Shown: one piece after another, positions 50,633-63,834 of the stretch
Numbering within the stretch: position 1 is the first letter of the stretch
Layout of the letters: each line of letters opens with the position of its first letter
From: Osmia lignaria lignaria
Taxonomy: Eukaryota; Arthropoda; Insecta; Hymenoptera; Megachilidae
Assembly (NCBI RefSeq): GCF_051020975.1
Contig: NW_027478167.1
Span: 7,874,001 to 7,938,000 of the forward strand
DNA length: 64,000 nucleotides
Direction: 5' to 3'
Program-made: the position numbers and the translations under genes
The notes under the pieces: generated by a model
Seen by the model: the letters and a program-made list of their open reading frames with translations, nothing else
What the model was told of the DNA's origin: nothing
The model's database searches: none

Positions 50633-52886
50633 TTGCAGATTTATCTCAAGGGAAGGGGCCTAACGGACATATTTCGAGATATTTCTTCTTCTTGTTGTTC
50701 TTCTTCTGCACAGCTAAGCTGGAAGTGGCATTTGCGGCTCGCACTAGTGCAGAGTTATCTCAAAGAAAGGGGCCACGGTGTTTCTGTATCTCTATTATGT
50801 TGGTGCGGCTACGGAACTTTTAAATATCTCGACATATCTCGAAAACTACGCTTCTGATCAAAAAATATCATAGAACATAAATTGTAGGAAACATAATTCT
50901 CTACAAAAAAGGTCTCTCAACATTTTGCCATAGCTCGCTTCGTTTCCGAGATATTTGCAGATATATCTCAAGGGCAGGGTCCTGACGGACATATTTCGAG
51001 ATATTTCTTCTTCTTGTTGTTCTTCTTCTGCACAGCTAAGCTGGAAGTGGCATTTGCAGCTCGCAATAGTGCAGAGATATCTCAAAGAAAGGGGCCACGG
51101 TGTTTCTGTATCTCTATTATGTTGGTGCGGCTTCGGAACTTTTAAATATCTTGATATATCTCGAGAACTACGCGTCTGATCAAAAAATATCACAGAACGT
51201 AAAAAGTAGGAAACATAATTCTGTACAAAAAAGGTCTCTTAACATTTTGCCATAGCTCGCTTCGTTTCCGAGATATTTGCAGATTTATCTCAAGGGAAGG
51301 GGCCTGACGGACATATTTCGAGATATTTCTTCTTCTTGTTGTTCTTCTTCTGCACAGCTAAGCTGGAAGTGGCATTTACAGCTCGCAATAGTGCAGAGTT
51401 ATCTCAAAGAAAGGGGCCGCGGTGTTTCTGTATCTCTATTATGTTGGTGCGGCTTCGGAACTTTTAAATATCTTGATATATCTCGAGAACTACGCATCTG
51501 ATCAAAAAATATCATAGAACATGAAAAGTAGGAAACTTAATTCTCTACAAAAAAGGTCTCTTAACATTTTGCCGTAGCTCTCTTCATTTCCGAGATATTT
51601 GCAGATATATCTCAAGGGAAGGGGCCTGACGGACATATTTCGAGATATTTCTTCTTCTTGTTGTTCTTCTTCTGCACAGCTAAGCTGGAAGTGGCATTTG
51701 CAGCTCGCAATAGTGCAGAGTTATCTCAAAGAAAGGGGCCACGGTGTTTCTGTATCTCTATTATGTTGGTGCGGCTTCGGAACTTTTAAATATCTTGATA
51801 TATCTCGAGAACTACGCATCTGATCAAAAAATATCATAGAACATAAAAAGTAGGAAACTTAATTCTCTACAAAAAAGGTCGCTTAACATTTTGCCATAGC
51901 TCGCTTCGTTTCCGAGATATTTGCATATTTATCTCAAGGGAAGGGGCCTGACGGACATATTTCGAGATATTTCTTCTTCTTGTTGTTCTTCTTCTGCACA
52001 GCTAAGCTGGAAGTGGCATTTGCGGCTCGCACTAGTGCAGAGTTATCTCAAAGAAAGGGGCCACGGTGTTTCTGTATCTCTATTATGTTGGTGCGGCTTC
52101 GGAACTTTTAAATATCTCGATATATCTCGAAAACTACGCTTCTGATCAAAAAATATCATAGAACATAAATTGTAGCAAACATAATTCTCTACAAAAAAGG
52201 TCTGTTAACATTTTGCCATAGCTCGCTTCGTTTCCGAGATATTTGCAGATATATCTCAAGGGAAGGGGCCTGACGGGCATATTTCGAGATATTTCTTCTT
52301 CTTGTTGTTCTTCTTCTGCACAGCTAAGCTGGAAGTGGCATTTACAGCTCGCAATAGTGCAGAGTTATCTCAAAGAAAGGGGCCACGGTGTTTCTGTATC
52401 TCTATTATGTTGGTGCGGCTTCGGAACTTTTAAATATCTTGATATATCTCGAGAACTACGCATCTGATCAAAAAATATCATAGAACATAAAAAGTAGGAA
52501 ACTTAATTCTCTACAAAAAAGGTCGCTTAACATTTTGCCATAGCTCGCTTCGTTTCCGAGATATTTGCAGATATATCTCAAGGGAAGGGGCCTGACGGGC
52601 ATATTTCGAGATATTTCTTCTTCTTGTTGTTCTTCTTCTGCACAGCTAAGCTGGAAGTGGCATTTACAGCTCGCAATAGTGCAGAGTTATCTCAAAGAAA
52701 GGGGCCACGGTGTTTCTGTATCTCTATTATGTTGGTGCGGCTTCGGAACTTTTAAATATCTTGATATATCTCGAGAACTACGCATCTGATCAAAAAATAT
52801 CATAGAACATAAAAAGTAGGAAACTTAATTCTCTACAAAAAAGGTCGATTAACATTTTGCCATAGCTCGCTTCGTTTCCGAGATAT
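50633..52886 (+). repeat. Higher-order unit I (7 monomers: Y V G N H T T)
   Basis: Types, named by me: Y has CCTAACGG, GGCTACGG and CTCGACATATC; V has AGGGCAGGGTCC, CAGAGATATC and CGCGTCTG; G has a TTCTGTACAA linker and GGGCCGCGG; N has CCGTAGCTCTCTTCATTTCC; H has TTGCATATTT; T has CCTGACGGGC. The order here is Y V G N H T T. Confidence 0.9.
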
Positions 52887-55462
52887 TTGCAGATTTATCT
52901 CAAGGGAAGGGGCCTAACGGACATATTTCGAGATATTTCTTCTTCTTGTTGTTCTTCTTCTGCACAGCTGAGCTGGAAGTGGCATTTGCGGCTCGCACTA
53001 GTGCAGAGTTATCTCAAAGAAAGGGGCCACGGTGTTTCTGTATCTCTATTATGTTGGTGCGGCTACGGAACTTTTAAATATCTCGACATATCTCGAAAAC
53101 TACGCTTCTGATCAAAAAATATCATAGAACATAAATTGTAGGAAACATAATTCTCTACAAAAAAGGTCTCTCAACATTTTGCCATAGCTCGCTTCGTTTC
53201 CGAGATATTTGCAGATATATCTCAAGGGCAGGGTCCTGACGGACATATTTCGAGATATTTCTTCTTCTTGTTGTTCTTCTTCTGCACAGCTAAGCTGGAA
53301 GTGGCATTTGCAGCTCGCAATAGTGCAGAGATATCTCAAAGAAAGGGGCCACGGTGTTTCTGTATCTCTATTATGTTGGTGCGGCTTCGGAACTTTTAAA
53401 TATCTTGATATATCTCGAGAACTACGCGTCTGATCAAAAAATATCATAGAACGTAAGAAGTAGGAAACATAATTCTGTACAAAAAAGGTCTCTTAACATT
53501 TTGCCATAGCTCGCTTCGTTTCCGAGATATTTGCAGATTTATCTCAAGGGAAGGGGCCTGACGGACATATTTCGAGATATTTCTTCTTCTTGTTGTTCTT
53601 CTTCTGCACAGCTAAGCTGGAAGTGGCATTTACAGCTCGCAATAGTGCAGAGTTATCTCAAAGAAAGGGGCCGCGGTGTTTCTGTATCTCTATTATGTTG
53701 GTGCGGCTTCGGAACTTTTAAATATCTTGATATATCTCGAGAACTACGCATCTGATCAAAAAATATCATAGAACATGAAAAGTAGGAAACTTAATTCTCT
53801 ACAAAAAAGGTCTCTTAACATTTTGCCGTAGCTCTCTTCATTTCCGAGATATTTGCAGATATATCTCAAGGGAAGGGGCCTGACGGACATATTTCGAGAT
53901 ATTTCTTCTTCTTGTTGTTCTTCTTCTGCACAGCTAAGCTGGAAGTGGCATTTGCAGCTCGCAATAGTGCAGAGTTATCTCAAAGAAAGGGGCCACGGTG
54001 TTTCTGTATCTCTATTATGTTGGTGCGGCTTCGGAACTTTTAAATATCTTGATATATCTCGAGAACTACGCATCTGATCAAAAAATATCATAGAACATAA
54101 AAAGTAGGAAACTTAATTCTCTACAAAAAAGGTCGCTTAACATTTTGCCATAGCTCGCTTCGTTTCCGAGATATTTGCATATTTATCTCAAGGGAAGGGG
54201 CCTGACGGACATATTTCGAGATATTTCTTCTTCTTGTTGTTCTTCTTCTGCACAGCTAAGCTGGAAGTGGCATTTGCGGCTCGCACTAGTGCAGAGTTAT
54301 CTCAAAGAAAGGGGCCACGGTGATTCTGTATCTCTATTATGTTGGTGCGGCTTCGGAACTTTTAAATATCTCGATATATCTCGAAAACTACGCTTCTGAT
54401 CAAAAAATATCATAGAACATAAATTGTAGCAAACATAATTCTCTACAAAAAAGGTCTGTTAACATTTTGCCATAGCTCGCTTCGTTTCCGAGATATTTGC
54501 AGATATATCTCAAGGGAAGGGGCCTGACGGGCATATTTCGGGATATTTCTTCTTCTTGTTGTTCTTCTTCTGCACAGCTAAGCTGGAAGTGGCATTTACA
54601 GCTCGCAATAGTGCAGAGTTATCTCAAAGAAAGGGGCCACGGTGTTTCTGTATCTCTATTATGTTGGTGCGGCTTCGGAACTTTTAAATATCTTGATATA
54701 TCTCGAGAACTACGCATCTGATCAAAAAATATCATAGAACATAAAAAGTAGGAAACTTAATTCTCTACAAAAAAGGTCGCTTAACATTTTGCCATAGCTC
54801 GCTTCGTTTCCGAGATATTTGCATATTTATCTCAAGGGAAGGGGCCTGACGGACATATTTCGAGATATTTCTTCTTCTTGTTGTTCTTCTTCTGCACAGC
54901 TAAGCTGGAAGTGGCATTTGCGGCTCGCACTAGTGCAGAGTTATCTCAAAGAAAGGGGCCACGGTGTTTCTGTATCTCTATTATGTTGGTGCGGCTTCGG
55001 AACTTTTAAATATCTCGATATATCTCGAAAACTACGCTTCTGATCAAAAAATATCATAGAACATAAATTGTAGCAAAGATAATTCTCTACAAAAAAGGTC
55101 TCTTAACATTTTGCCATAGCTCGCTTCGTTTCCGAGATATTTGCAGATATATCTCAAGGGAAGGGGCCTGACGGGCATATTTCGAGATATTTCTTCTTCT
55201 TGTTGTTCTTCTTCTGCACAGCTAAGCTGGAAGTGGCATTTACAGCTCGCAATAGTGCAGAGTTATCTCAAAGAAAGGGGCCACGGTGTTTCTGTATCTC
55301 TATTATGTTGGTGCGGCTTCGGAACTTTTAAATATCTTGATATATCTCGAGAACTACGCATCTGATCAAAAAATATCATAGAACATAAAAAGTAGGAAAC
55401 TTAATTCTCTACAAAAAAGGTCGCTTAACATTTTGCCATAGCTCGCTTCGTTTCCGAGATAT
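52887..55462 (+). repeat. Higher-order unit II (8 monomers: Y V G N H T H T)
   Basis: Same types, with the H T pair doubled. Private changes: GTCGATTAAC near 52846, CAGCTGAGCTGG in Y, GTAAGAAGTAGG after V, GGTGATTCTG in the first H, and TTCGGGATATTTC in the first T. Confidence 0.9.
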
Positions 55463-56750
55463 TTGCAGATTTATCTCAAGGGAAGGGGCCTAACGGACAT
55501 ATTTCGAGATATTTCTTCTTCTTGTTGTTCTTCTTCTGCACAGCTAAGCTGGAAGTGGCATTTGCGGCTCGCACTAGTGCAGAGTTATCTCAAAGAAAGG
55601 GGCCACGGTGTTTCTGTATCTCTATTATGTTGGTGCGGCTACGGAACTTTTAAATATCTCGACATATCTCGAAAACTACGCTTCTGATCAAAAAATATCA
55701 TAGAACATAAATTGTAGGAAACATAATTCTCTACAAAAAAGGTCTCTCAACATTTTGCCATAGCTCGCTTCGTTTCCGAGATATTTGCAGATATATCTCA
55801 AGGGCAGGGTCCTGACGGACATATTTCGAGATATTTCTTCTTCTTGTTGTTCTTCTTCTGCACAGCTAAGCTGGAAGTGGCATTTGCAGCTCGCAATAGT
55901 GCAGAGATATCTCAAAGAAAGGGGCCACGGTGTTTCTGTATCTCTATTATGTTGGTGCGGCTTCGGAACTTTTAAATATCTTGATATATCTCGAGAACTA
56001 CGCGTCTGATCAAAAAATATCATAGAACGTAAAAAGTAGGAAACATAATTCTGTACAAAAAAGGTCTCTTAACATTTTGCCATAGCTCGCTTCGTTTCCG
56101 AGATATTTGCAGATTTATCTCAAGGGAAGGGGCCTGACGGACATATTTCGAGATATTTCTTCTTCTTGTTGTTCTTCTTCTGCACAGCTAAGCTGGAAGT
56201 GGCATTTACAGCTCGCAATAGTGCAGAGTTATCTCAAAGAAAGGGGCCGCGGTGTTTCTGTATCTCTATTATGTTGGTGCGGCTTCGGAACTTTTAAATA
56301 TCTTGATATATCTCGAGAACTACGCATCTGATCAAAAAATATCATAGAACATGAAAAGTAGGAAACTTAATTCTCTACAAAAAAGGTCTCTTAACATTTT
56401 GCCGTAGCTCTCTTCATTTCCGAGATATTTGCAGATATATCTCAAGGGAAGGGGCCTGACGGACATATTTCGAGATATTTCTTCTTCTTGTTGTTCTTCT
56501 TCTGCACAGCTAAGCTGGAAGTGGCATTTGCAGCTCGCAATAGTGCAGAGTTATCTCAAAGAAAGGGGCCACGGTGTTTCTGTATCTCTATTATGTTGGT
56601 GCGGCTTCGGAACTTTTAAATATCTTGATATATCTCGAGAACTACGCATCTGATCAAAAAATATCATAGAACATAAAAAGTAGGAAACTTAATTCTCTAC
56701 AAAAAAGGTCGCTTAACATTTTGCCATAGCTCGCTTCGTTTCCGAGATAT
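55463..56750 (+). repeat. Higher-order unit III (4 monomers: Y V G N)
   Basis: The H and T types are absent and the next Y follows N directly. The four monomers match units I and II almost exactly by eye. Confidence 0.9.
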
Positions 56751-58682
56751 TTGCAGATTTATCTCAAGGGAAGGGGCCTAACGGACATATTTCGAGATAT
56801 TTCTTCTTCTTGTTGTTCTTCTTCTGCACAGCTAAGCTGGAAGTGGCATTTGCGGCTCGCACTAGTGCAGAGTTATCTCAAAGAAAGGGGCCACGGTGTT
56901 TCTGTATCTCTATTATGTTGGTGCGGCTACGGAACTTTTAAATATCTCGACATATCTCGAAAACTACGCTTCTGATCAAAAAATATCATAGAACATAAAT
57001 TGTAGGAAACATAATTCTCTACAAAAAAGGTCTCTCAACATTTTGCCATAGCTCGCTTCGTTTCCGAGATATTTGCAGATATATCTCAAGGGAAGGGGCC
57101 TGACGGGCATATTTCGAGATATTTCTTCTTCTTGTTGTTCTTCTTCTGCACAGCTAAGCTGGAAGTGGCATTTACAGCTCGCAATAGTGCAGAGTTATCT
57201 CAAAGAAAGGGGCCACGGTGTTTCTGTATCTCTATTATGTTGGTGCGGCTTCGGAACTTTTAAATATCTTGATATATCTCGAGAACTACGCATCTGATCA
57301 AAAAATATCATAGAACATAAAAAGTAGAAAACTTAATTCTCTACAAAAAAGGTCTCTTAACATTTTGCCATAGCTCGCTTCGTTTCCGAGATATTTGCAG
57401 ATATATCTCAAGGGAAGGGGCCTGACGGGCATATTTCGAGATATTTCTTCTTCTTGTTGTTCTTCTTCTGCACAGCTAAGCTGGAAGTGGCATTTACAGC
57501 TCGCAATAGTGCAGAGTTATCTCAAAGAAAGGGGCCACGGTGTTTCTGTATCTCTATTATGTTGGTGCGGCTTCGGAACTTTTAAATATCTTGATATATC
57601 TCGAGAACTACGCATCTGATCAAAAAATATCATAGAACATAAAAAGTAGGAAACTTAATTCTCTACAAAAAAGGTCGCTTAACATTTTGCCATAGCTCGC
57701 TTCGTTTCCGAGATATTTGCAGATTTATCTCAAGGGAAGGGGCCTAACGGACATATTTCGAGATATTTCTTCTTCTTGTTGTTCTTCTTCTGCACAGCTA
57801 AGCTGGAAGTGGCATTTGCAGCTCGCAATAGTGCAGAGTTATCTCAAAGAAAGGGGCCACGGTGTTTCTGTATCTCTATTATGTTGGTGCGGCTTCGGAA
57901 CTTTTAAATATCTTGATATATCTCGAGAACTACGCATCTGATCAAAAAATATCATAGAACATAAAAAGTAGGAAACTTAATTCTCTACAAAAAAGGTCGC
58001 TTAACATTTTGCCATAGCTCGCTTCGTTTCCGAGATATTTGCATATTTATCTCAAGGGAAGGGGCCTGACGGACATATTTCGAGATATTTCTTCTTCTTG
58101 TTGTTCTTCTTCTGCACAGCTAAGCTGGAAGTGGCATTTGCGGCTCGCACTAGTGCAGAGTTATCTCAAAGAAAGGGGCCACGGTGTTTCTGTATCTCTA
58201 TTATGTTGGTGCGGCTTCGGAACTTTTAAATATCTCGATATATCTCGAAAACTACGCTTCTGATCAAAAAATATCATAGAACATAAATTGTAGCAAACAT
58301 AATTCTCTACAAAAAAGGTCTGTTAACATTTTGCCATAGCTCGCTTCGTTTCCGAGATATTTGCAGATATATCTCAAGGGAAGGGGCCTGACGGGCATAT
58401 TTCGAGATATTTCTTCTTCTTGTTGTTCTTCTTCTGCACAGCTAAGCTGGAAGTGGCATTTACAGCTCGCAATAGTGCAGAGTTATCTCAAAGAAAGGGG
58501 CCACGGTGTTTCTGTATCTCTATTATGTTGGTGCGGCTTCGGAACTTTTAAATATCTTGATATATCTCGAGAACTACGCATCTGATCAAAAAATATCATA
58601 GAACATAAAAAGTAGGAAACTTAATTCTCTACAAAAAAGGTCGCTTAACATTTTGCCATAGCTCGCTTCGTTTCCGAGATAT
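56751..58682 (+). repeat. Higher-order unit IV (6 monomers: Y T T X H T)
   Basis: V, G and N are missing; T follows Y. X (57717) has the Y start (CCTAACGG) joined to a class B-like 3' half ending CTCGAGAAC, so it is a hybrid of Y with an N-like or T-like monomer. A private GTAGAAAAC change lies before the second T. Confidence 0.88.
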
Positions 58683-60292
58683 TTGCAGATTTATCTCAAG
58701 GGAAGGGGCCTAACGGACATATTTCGAGATATTTCTTCTTCTTGTTGTTCTTCTTCTGCACAGCTAAGCTGGAAGTGGCATTTGCGGCTCGCACTAGTGC
58801 AGAGTTATCTCAAAGAAAGGGGCCACGGTGTTTCTGTATCTCTATTATGTTGGTGCGGCTACGGAACTTTTAAATATCTCGACATATCTCGAAAACTACG
58901 CTTCTGATCAAAAAATATCATAGAACATAAATTGTAGGAAACATAATTCTCTACAAAAAAGGTCTCTCAACATTTTGCCATAGCTCGCTTCGTTTCCGAG
59001 ATATTTGCAGATATATCTCAAGGGCAGGGTCCTGACGGACATATTTCGAGATATTTCTTCTTCTTGTTGTTCTTCTTCTGCACAGCTAAGCTGGAAGTGG
59101 CATTTGCAGCTCGCAATAGTGCAGAGATATCTCAAAGAAAGGGGCCACGGTGTTTCTGTATCTCTATTATGTTGGTGCGGCTTCGGAACTTTTAAATATC
59201 TTGATATATCTCGAAAACTACGCTTCTGATCAAAAAATATCATAGAACATAAATTGTAGCAAACATAATTCTCTACAAAAAAGGTCTGTTAACATTTTGC
59301 CATAGCTCGCTTCGTTTCCGAGATATTTGCAGATATATCTCAAGGGAAGGGGCCTGACGGGCATATTTCGAGATATTTCTTCTTCTTGTTGTTCTTCTTC
59401 TGCACAGCTAAGCTGGAAGTGGCATTTACAGCTCGCAATAGTGCAGAGTTATCTCAAAGAAAGGGGCCACGGTGTTTCTGTATCTCTATTATGTTGGTGC
59501 GGCTTCGGAACTTTTAAATATCTTGATATATCTCGAGAACTACGCATCTGATCAAAAAATATCATAGAACATAAAAAGTAGGAAACTTAATTCTCTACAA
59601 AAAAGGTCGCTTAACATTTTGCCATAGCTCGCTTCGTTTCCGAGATATTTGCATATTTATCTCAAGGGAAGGGGCCTGACGGACATATTTCGAGATATTT
59701 CTTCTTCTTGTTGTTCTTCTTCTGCACAGCTAAGCTGGAAGTGGCATTTGCGGCTCGCACTAGTGCAGAGTTATCTCAAAGAAAGGGGCCACGGTGTTTC
59801 GGTATCTCTATTATGTTGGTGCGGCTTCGGAACTTTTAAATATCTCGATATATCTCGAAAACTACGCTTCTGATCAAAAAATATCATAGAACATAAATTG
59901 TAGCAAACATAATTCTCTACAAAAAAGGTCTCTTAACATTTTGCCATAGCTCGCTTCGTTTCCGAGATATTTGCAGATATATCTCAAGGGAAGGGGCCTG
60001 ACGGGCATATTTCGAGATATTTCTTCTTCTTGTTGTTCTTCTTCTGCACAGCTAAGCTGGAAGTGGCATTTACAGCTCGCAATAGTGCAGAGTTATCTCA
60101 AAGAAAGGGGCCACGGTGTTTCTGTATCTCTATTATGTTGGTGCGGCTTCGGAACTTTTAAATATCTTGATATATCTCGAGAACTACGCATCTGATCAAA
60201 AAATATCATAGAACATAAAAAGTAGGAAACTTAATTCTCTACAAAAAAGGTCGCTTAACATTTTGCCATAGCTCGCTTCGTTTCCGAGATAT
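58683..60292 (+). repeat. Higher-order unit V (5 monomers: Y V/H T H T)
   Basis: 59005 starts as V (AGGGCAGGGTCC, CAGAGATATC) but ends like H (CTCGAAAAC, then AAATTGTAGCAAAC), deleting G and N. The remaining T H T order matches unit II. Confidence 0.88.
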
Positions 60293-61258
60293 TTGCAGAT
60301 TTATCTCAAGGGAAGGGGCCTAACGGACATATTTCGAGATATTTCTTCTTCTTGTTGTTCTTCTTCTGCACAGCTAAGCTGGAAGTGGCATTTGCGGCTC
60401 GCACTAGTGCAGAGTTATCTCAAAGAAAGGGGCCACGGTGTTTCTGTATCTCTATTATGTTGGTGCGGCTACGGAACTTTTAAATATCTCGACATATCTC
60501 GAAAACTACGCTTCTGATCAAAAAATATCATAGAACATAAATTGTAGGAAACATAATTCTCTACAAAAAAGGTCTCTCAACATTTTGCCATAGCTCGCTT
60601 CGTTTCCGAGATATTTGCAGATATATCTCAAGGGCAGGGTCCTGACGGACATATTTCGAGATATTTCTTCTTCTTGTTGTTCTTCTTCTGCACAGCTAAG
60701 CTGGAAGTGGCATTTGCAGCTCGCAATAGTGCAGAGATATCTCAAAGAAAGGGGCCGCGGTGTTTCTGTATCTCTATTATGTTGGTGCGGCTTCGGAACT
60801 TTTAAATATCTTGATATATCTCGAGAACTACGCATCTGATCAAAAAATATCATAGAACATGAAAAGTAGGAAACTTAATTCTCTACAAAAAAGGTCTCTT
60901 AACATTTTGCCGTAGCTCTCTTCATTTCCGAGATATTTGCAGATATATCTCAAGGGAAGGGGCCTGACGGACATATTTCGAGATATTTCTTCTTCTTGTT
61001 GTTCTTCTTCTGCACAGCTAAGCTGGAAGTGGCATTTGCAGCTCGCAATAGTGCAGAGTTATCTCAAAGAAAGGGGCCACGGTGTTTCTGTATCTCTATT
61101 ATGTTGGTGCGGCTTCGGAACTTTTAAGTATCTCGATATATCTCGAAAACTACGCATCTGATCAAAAAATATCATAGAACATAAATTGTAGGAAACATAA
61201 TTCTCTACAAAAAACGTCTCTTAACATTTTACCATAGTTCGCTTCGTTTCCGAGATAT
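60293..61258 (+). repeat. Higher-order unit VI, right end (3 monomers: Y V/G N-like)
   Basis: 60615 starts as V and ends as G (GGGCCGCGG, then GAAAAGTAGG), removing one monomer. 60937 begins as N but ends CTTTTAAGTATCTCG and CTCGAAAAC, as in 44837. This monomer is the exit from the six-type array. Confidence 0.87.
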
Positions 61259-62224
61259 TTGCAGATTCAGCTCAAAGGAACTGGCCTGACGGACATATTT
61301 CGAGATATTTCTTCTTCTTGTTGTTCTTCCTCTGCACAGCTAAGCTGGAAGTGGCATTTGCAGCTCGCAATAGTGCAGAGTTATCTCAAAGAAAGGGGCC
61401 ACGGTGTTTCTGTATCTCTATTATGTTGGTGCGGCTTCGGAACTTTTAAATATCTCGATATATCTCGAAAACTACGCTTCTGATCAAAAAATATCATAGA
61501 ACATAAATTGTAGGAAACATAATTTTCTACAAAAAAGGTCTCTTAACATTTTGCCGTAGCTCGCTTCGTTTCCGAGATATTTGCAGATTTATCTCAAGGG
61601 AAGGGGCCTGACGGACATATTTCGAAATATTTCTTATTCTTGTTGTTCTTCCTCTGCGCAGCTAAGCTGGAAGTGGCATTTGCAGCTCGCAATAGTGCAG
61701 AGTTATCTCAAAGAAAGGGGCCACGGTGTTTCTGTATCTCTATTATGTTGGTGCGGCTTCGGAACTTTTAAATATCTTGATATATCTCGAGAACTACGCA
61801 TCTGATCAAAAAATATCATAGAACATAAAAAGTAGGAAACTTAAGTCTCTACAAAAAAGGTCTCTTAACATTTTGCCATAGCTCGCTTCGTTTCCGAGAT
61901 ATTTGCAGATTTATCTCAAGGGAAGTGGCCTGACGGACATATTTCGAGATATTTCTTCTTCTTGTTGTTCTTCTTCTGCACAGCTAAGCTGGAAGTGGCA
62001 TTTGCAGCTCGCAAGAGTGCAGAGTTATCCCAATGAAAGGGGCCACGGTGTTTCTGTATCTCTATTATGTTGGTGCGGCTTCGGAACTTTTACATATCTC
62101 GATATATCTCGAAAACTACGCTTCTGATCAAAAAATATCATAGAACATAAATTGTAGGAAACATAATTCTCTACAAAAAAGGTCTCTTAACATTTTGCCA
62201 TAGCTCATTTCGTTTCCGAGATAT
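61259..62224 (+). repeat. Monomers shared with the 45159 segment
   Basis: 61259 (preceded by ACCATAGTTCGC) and the 5' half of 61581 (TTCGAAATATTTCTTATTC) match 45159 and 45481 at an offset of 16100 bp. 61903 carries private changes (GCAAGAGTGC, TATCCCAATGAAAGG, TTTTACATATC). Confidence 0.83.
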
Positions 62225-63834
62225 TTGCAGATTTATCTCTAGGGAAGGGTCCTGATGGACATATTTCGTGATATTTCTTCTTCTTGTTGTTCTTCTTCTG
62301 CACAGCTAAGCTGGAAGTGGCATTTACAGCTCGCAATAGTGCAGAGTTATCTCAAAGAAAGGGGCCACGGTGTTTCCGTATCTCTATTACGATGGTGCGG
62401 CTTCGGAACTTTTAAATATCTTGATATATCTCGAGAACTACGCATCTGATCAAAAAATATCATAGAACATGAAAAGTAGGAAACATAATTCTCTACAAAA
62501 AAGGTCTCTTAACATTTTGCCGTAGCTCTCTTCGTTTCCGAGATATTTGCAGATATATCTCAAGGGAAGGGGCCTGACGGACATATTTCGAGATATTTCT
62601 TCTTCTTGTTGTTCTTCTTCTGCACAGCTAAGCTGGAAGTGGCATTTGCAGCTCGCAATAGTGCAGAGTTATCTCAAAGAAAGGGGCCACGGTGTTTCTG
62701 TATCTCTATTATGTTGGTGCGGCTTCGGAACTTTTAAATATCTTGATATATCTCGAGAACGACGCATCTGATCAAAAAATATCATAGAACATAAAAAGTA
62801 GGAAACTTAATTCTCTACAAAAAAGTTCGCTTAACATTTTGCCATAGCTCGCTTCGTTTCCGAGATATTTGCATATTTATCTCAAGGGAAGGGGCCTGAC
62901 GGACATATTTCGAGATATTTCTTCTTCTTGTTGTTCTTCTTCTGCACAGCTAAGCTGGAAGTGGCATTTGCGGCTCGCACTAGTGCAGAGTTATCTCAAA
63001 GAAAGGGGCCACGGTGTTTCTGTATCTCTATTATGTTGGTGCGTCTTCGGAACTTTTAAATATCTCGATATATCTCGAAAACTACGCTTCTGATCAAAAA
63101 ATATCATAGAACATAAATTGTAGGAAACATAATTCTCTACAAAAAACGTCTCTTAACATTTTGCCATAGCTCGTTTCGTTTCCGAGATATTTGCAGATTC
63201 AGCTCAAAGGAACTGGCCTGACGGACATATTTCGAGATATTTCTTCTTCTTGTTGTTCTTCCTCTGCACAGCTAAGCTGGAAGTGGCATTTGCAGCTCGC
63301 AATAGTGCAGAGTTTTCTCAAAGAAAGGGGCCACGGTGTTTCTGTATCTCTATTATGTTGGTGCGGCTTCGGAACTTTTAAGTATCTCGATATATCTCGA
63401 AAACTACGCTTCTGATCAAAAAATATCATAGAACATAAATTGTAGGAAACATAATTCTCTACAAAAAACGTCTCTTAACATTTTGCCATAGCTCGCTTCG
63501 TTTCCGAGATATTTGCAGATTCAGCTCAAAGGAACTGGCCTGACGGACATATTTCGAGATATTTCTTCTTCTTGTTGTTCTTCCTCTGCACAGCTAAGCT
63601 GGAAGTGGCATTTGCAGCTCGCAATAGTGCAGAGTTATCTCAAAGAAAGGGGCCACGGTGTTTCTGTATCTCTATTATGTTGGTGGGGCTTCGGAACTTT
63701 TAAATATCTTGATATATCTCGAGAACTACGCATCTGATCAAAAAATATCATAGAACATAAAAAGTAGGAAACTTAATTCTCTACAAAAAAGGTCGCTTAA
63801 CATTTTGCCATAGCTCGCTTCGTTTCCGAGATAT
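62225..63834 (+). repeat. Return of the 49345-50632 monomer series
   Basis: 62225 (TTCCGTATCTC with ATTACGATGG) resembles 49345 at an offset of 40 monomers. 63191 (GAGTTTTCTC) and 63513 (GGTGGGGCTTCGG) match 49989 and 50311 at an offset of 41 monomers (13202 bp). 62547 and 62869 stand where the left copy has one monomer (49667). 62225 also has CTGATGGACATATTTCG, which creates an ATG by chance. Confidence 0.86.

Noticed and set aside
50858..51193. A 111-codon open frame with ATG on minus, seen in several monomers between 48 and 61 kb
   Set aside because: It spans a monomer boundary and is open only where a few substitutions remove stops. Its repeats follow the V monomer type. No signal peptide, domain or conserved start context is visible.
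62255..62449. An open frame with a true ATG (CTGATGGACAT)
   Set aside because: One substitution makes an ATG inside the usual repeat frame in a single monomer. There is no promoter or other context supporting a gene.
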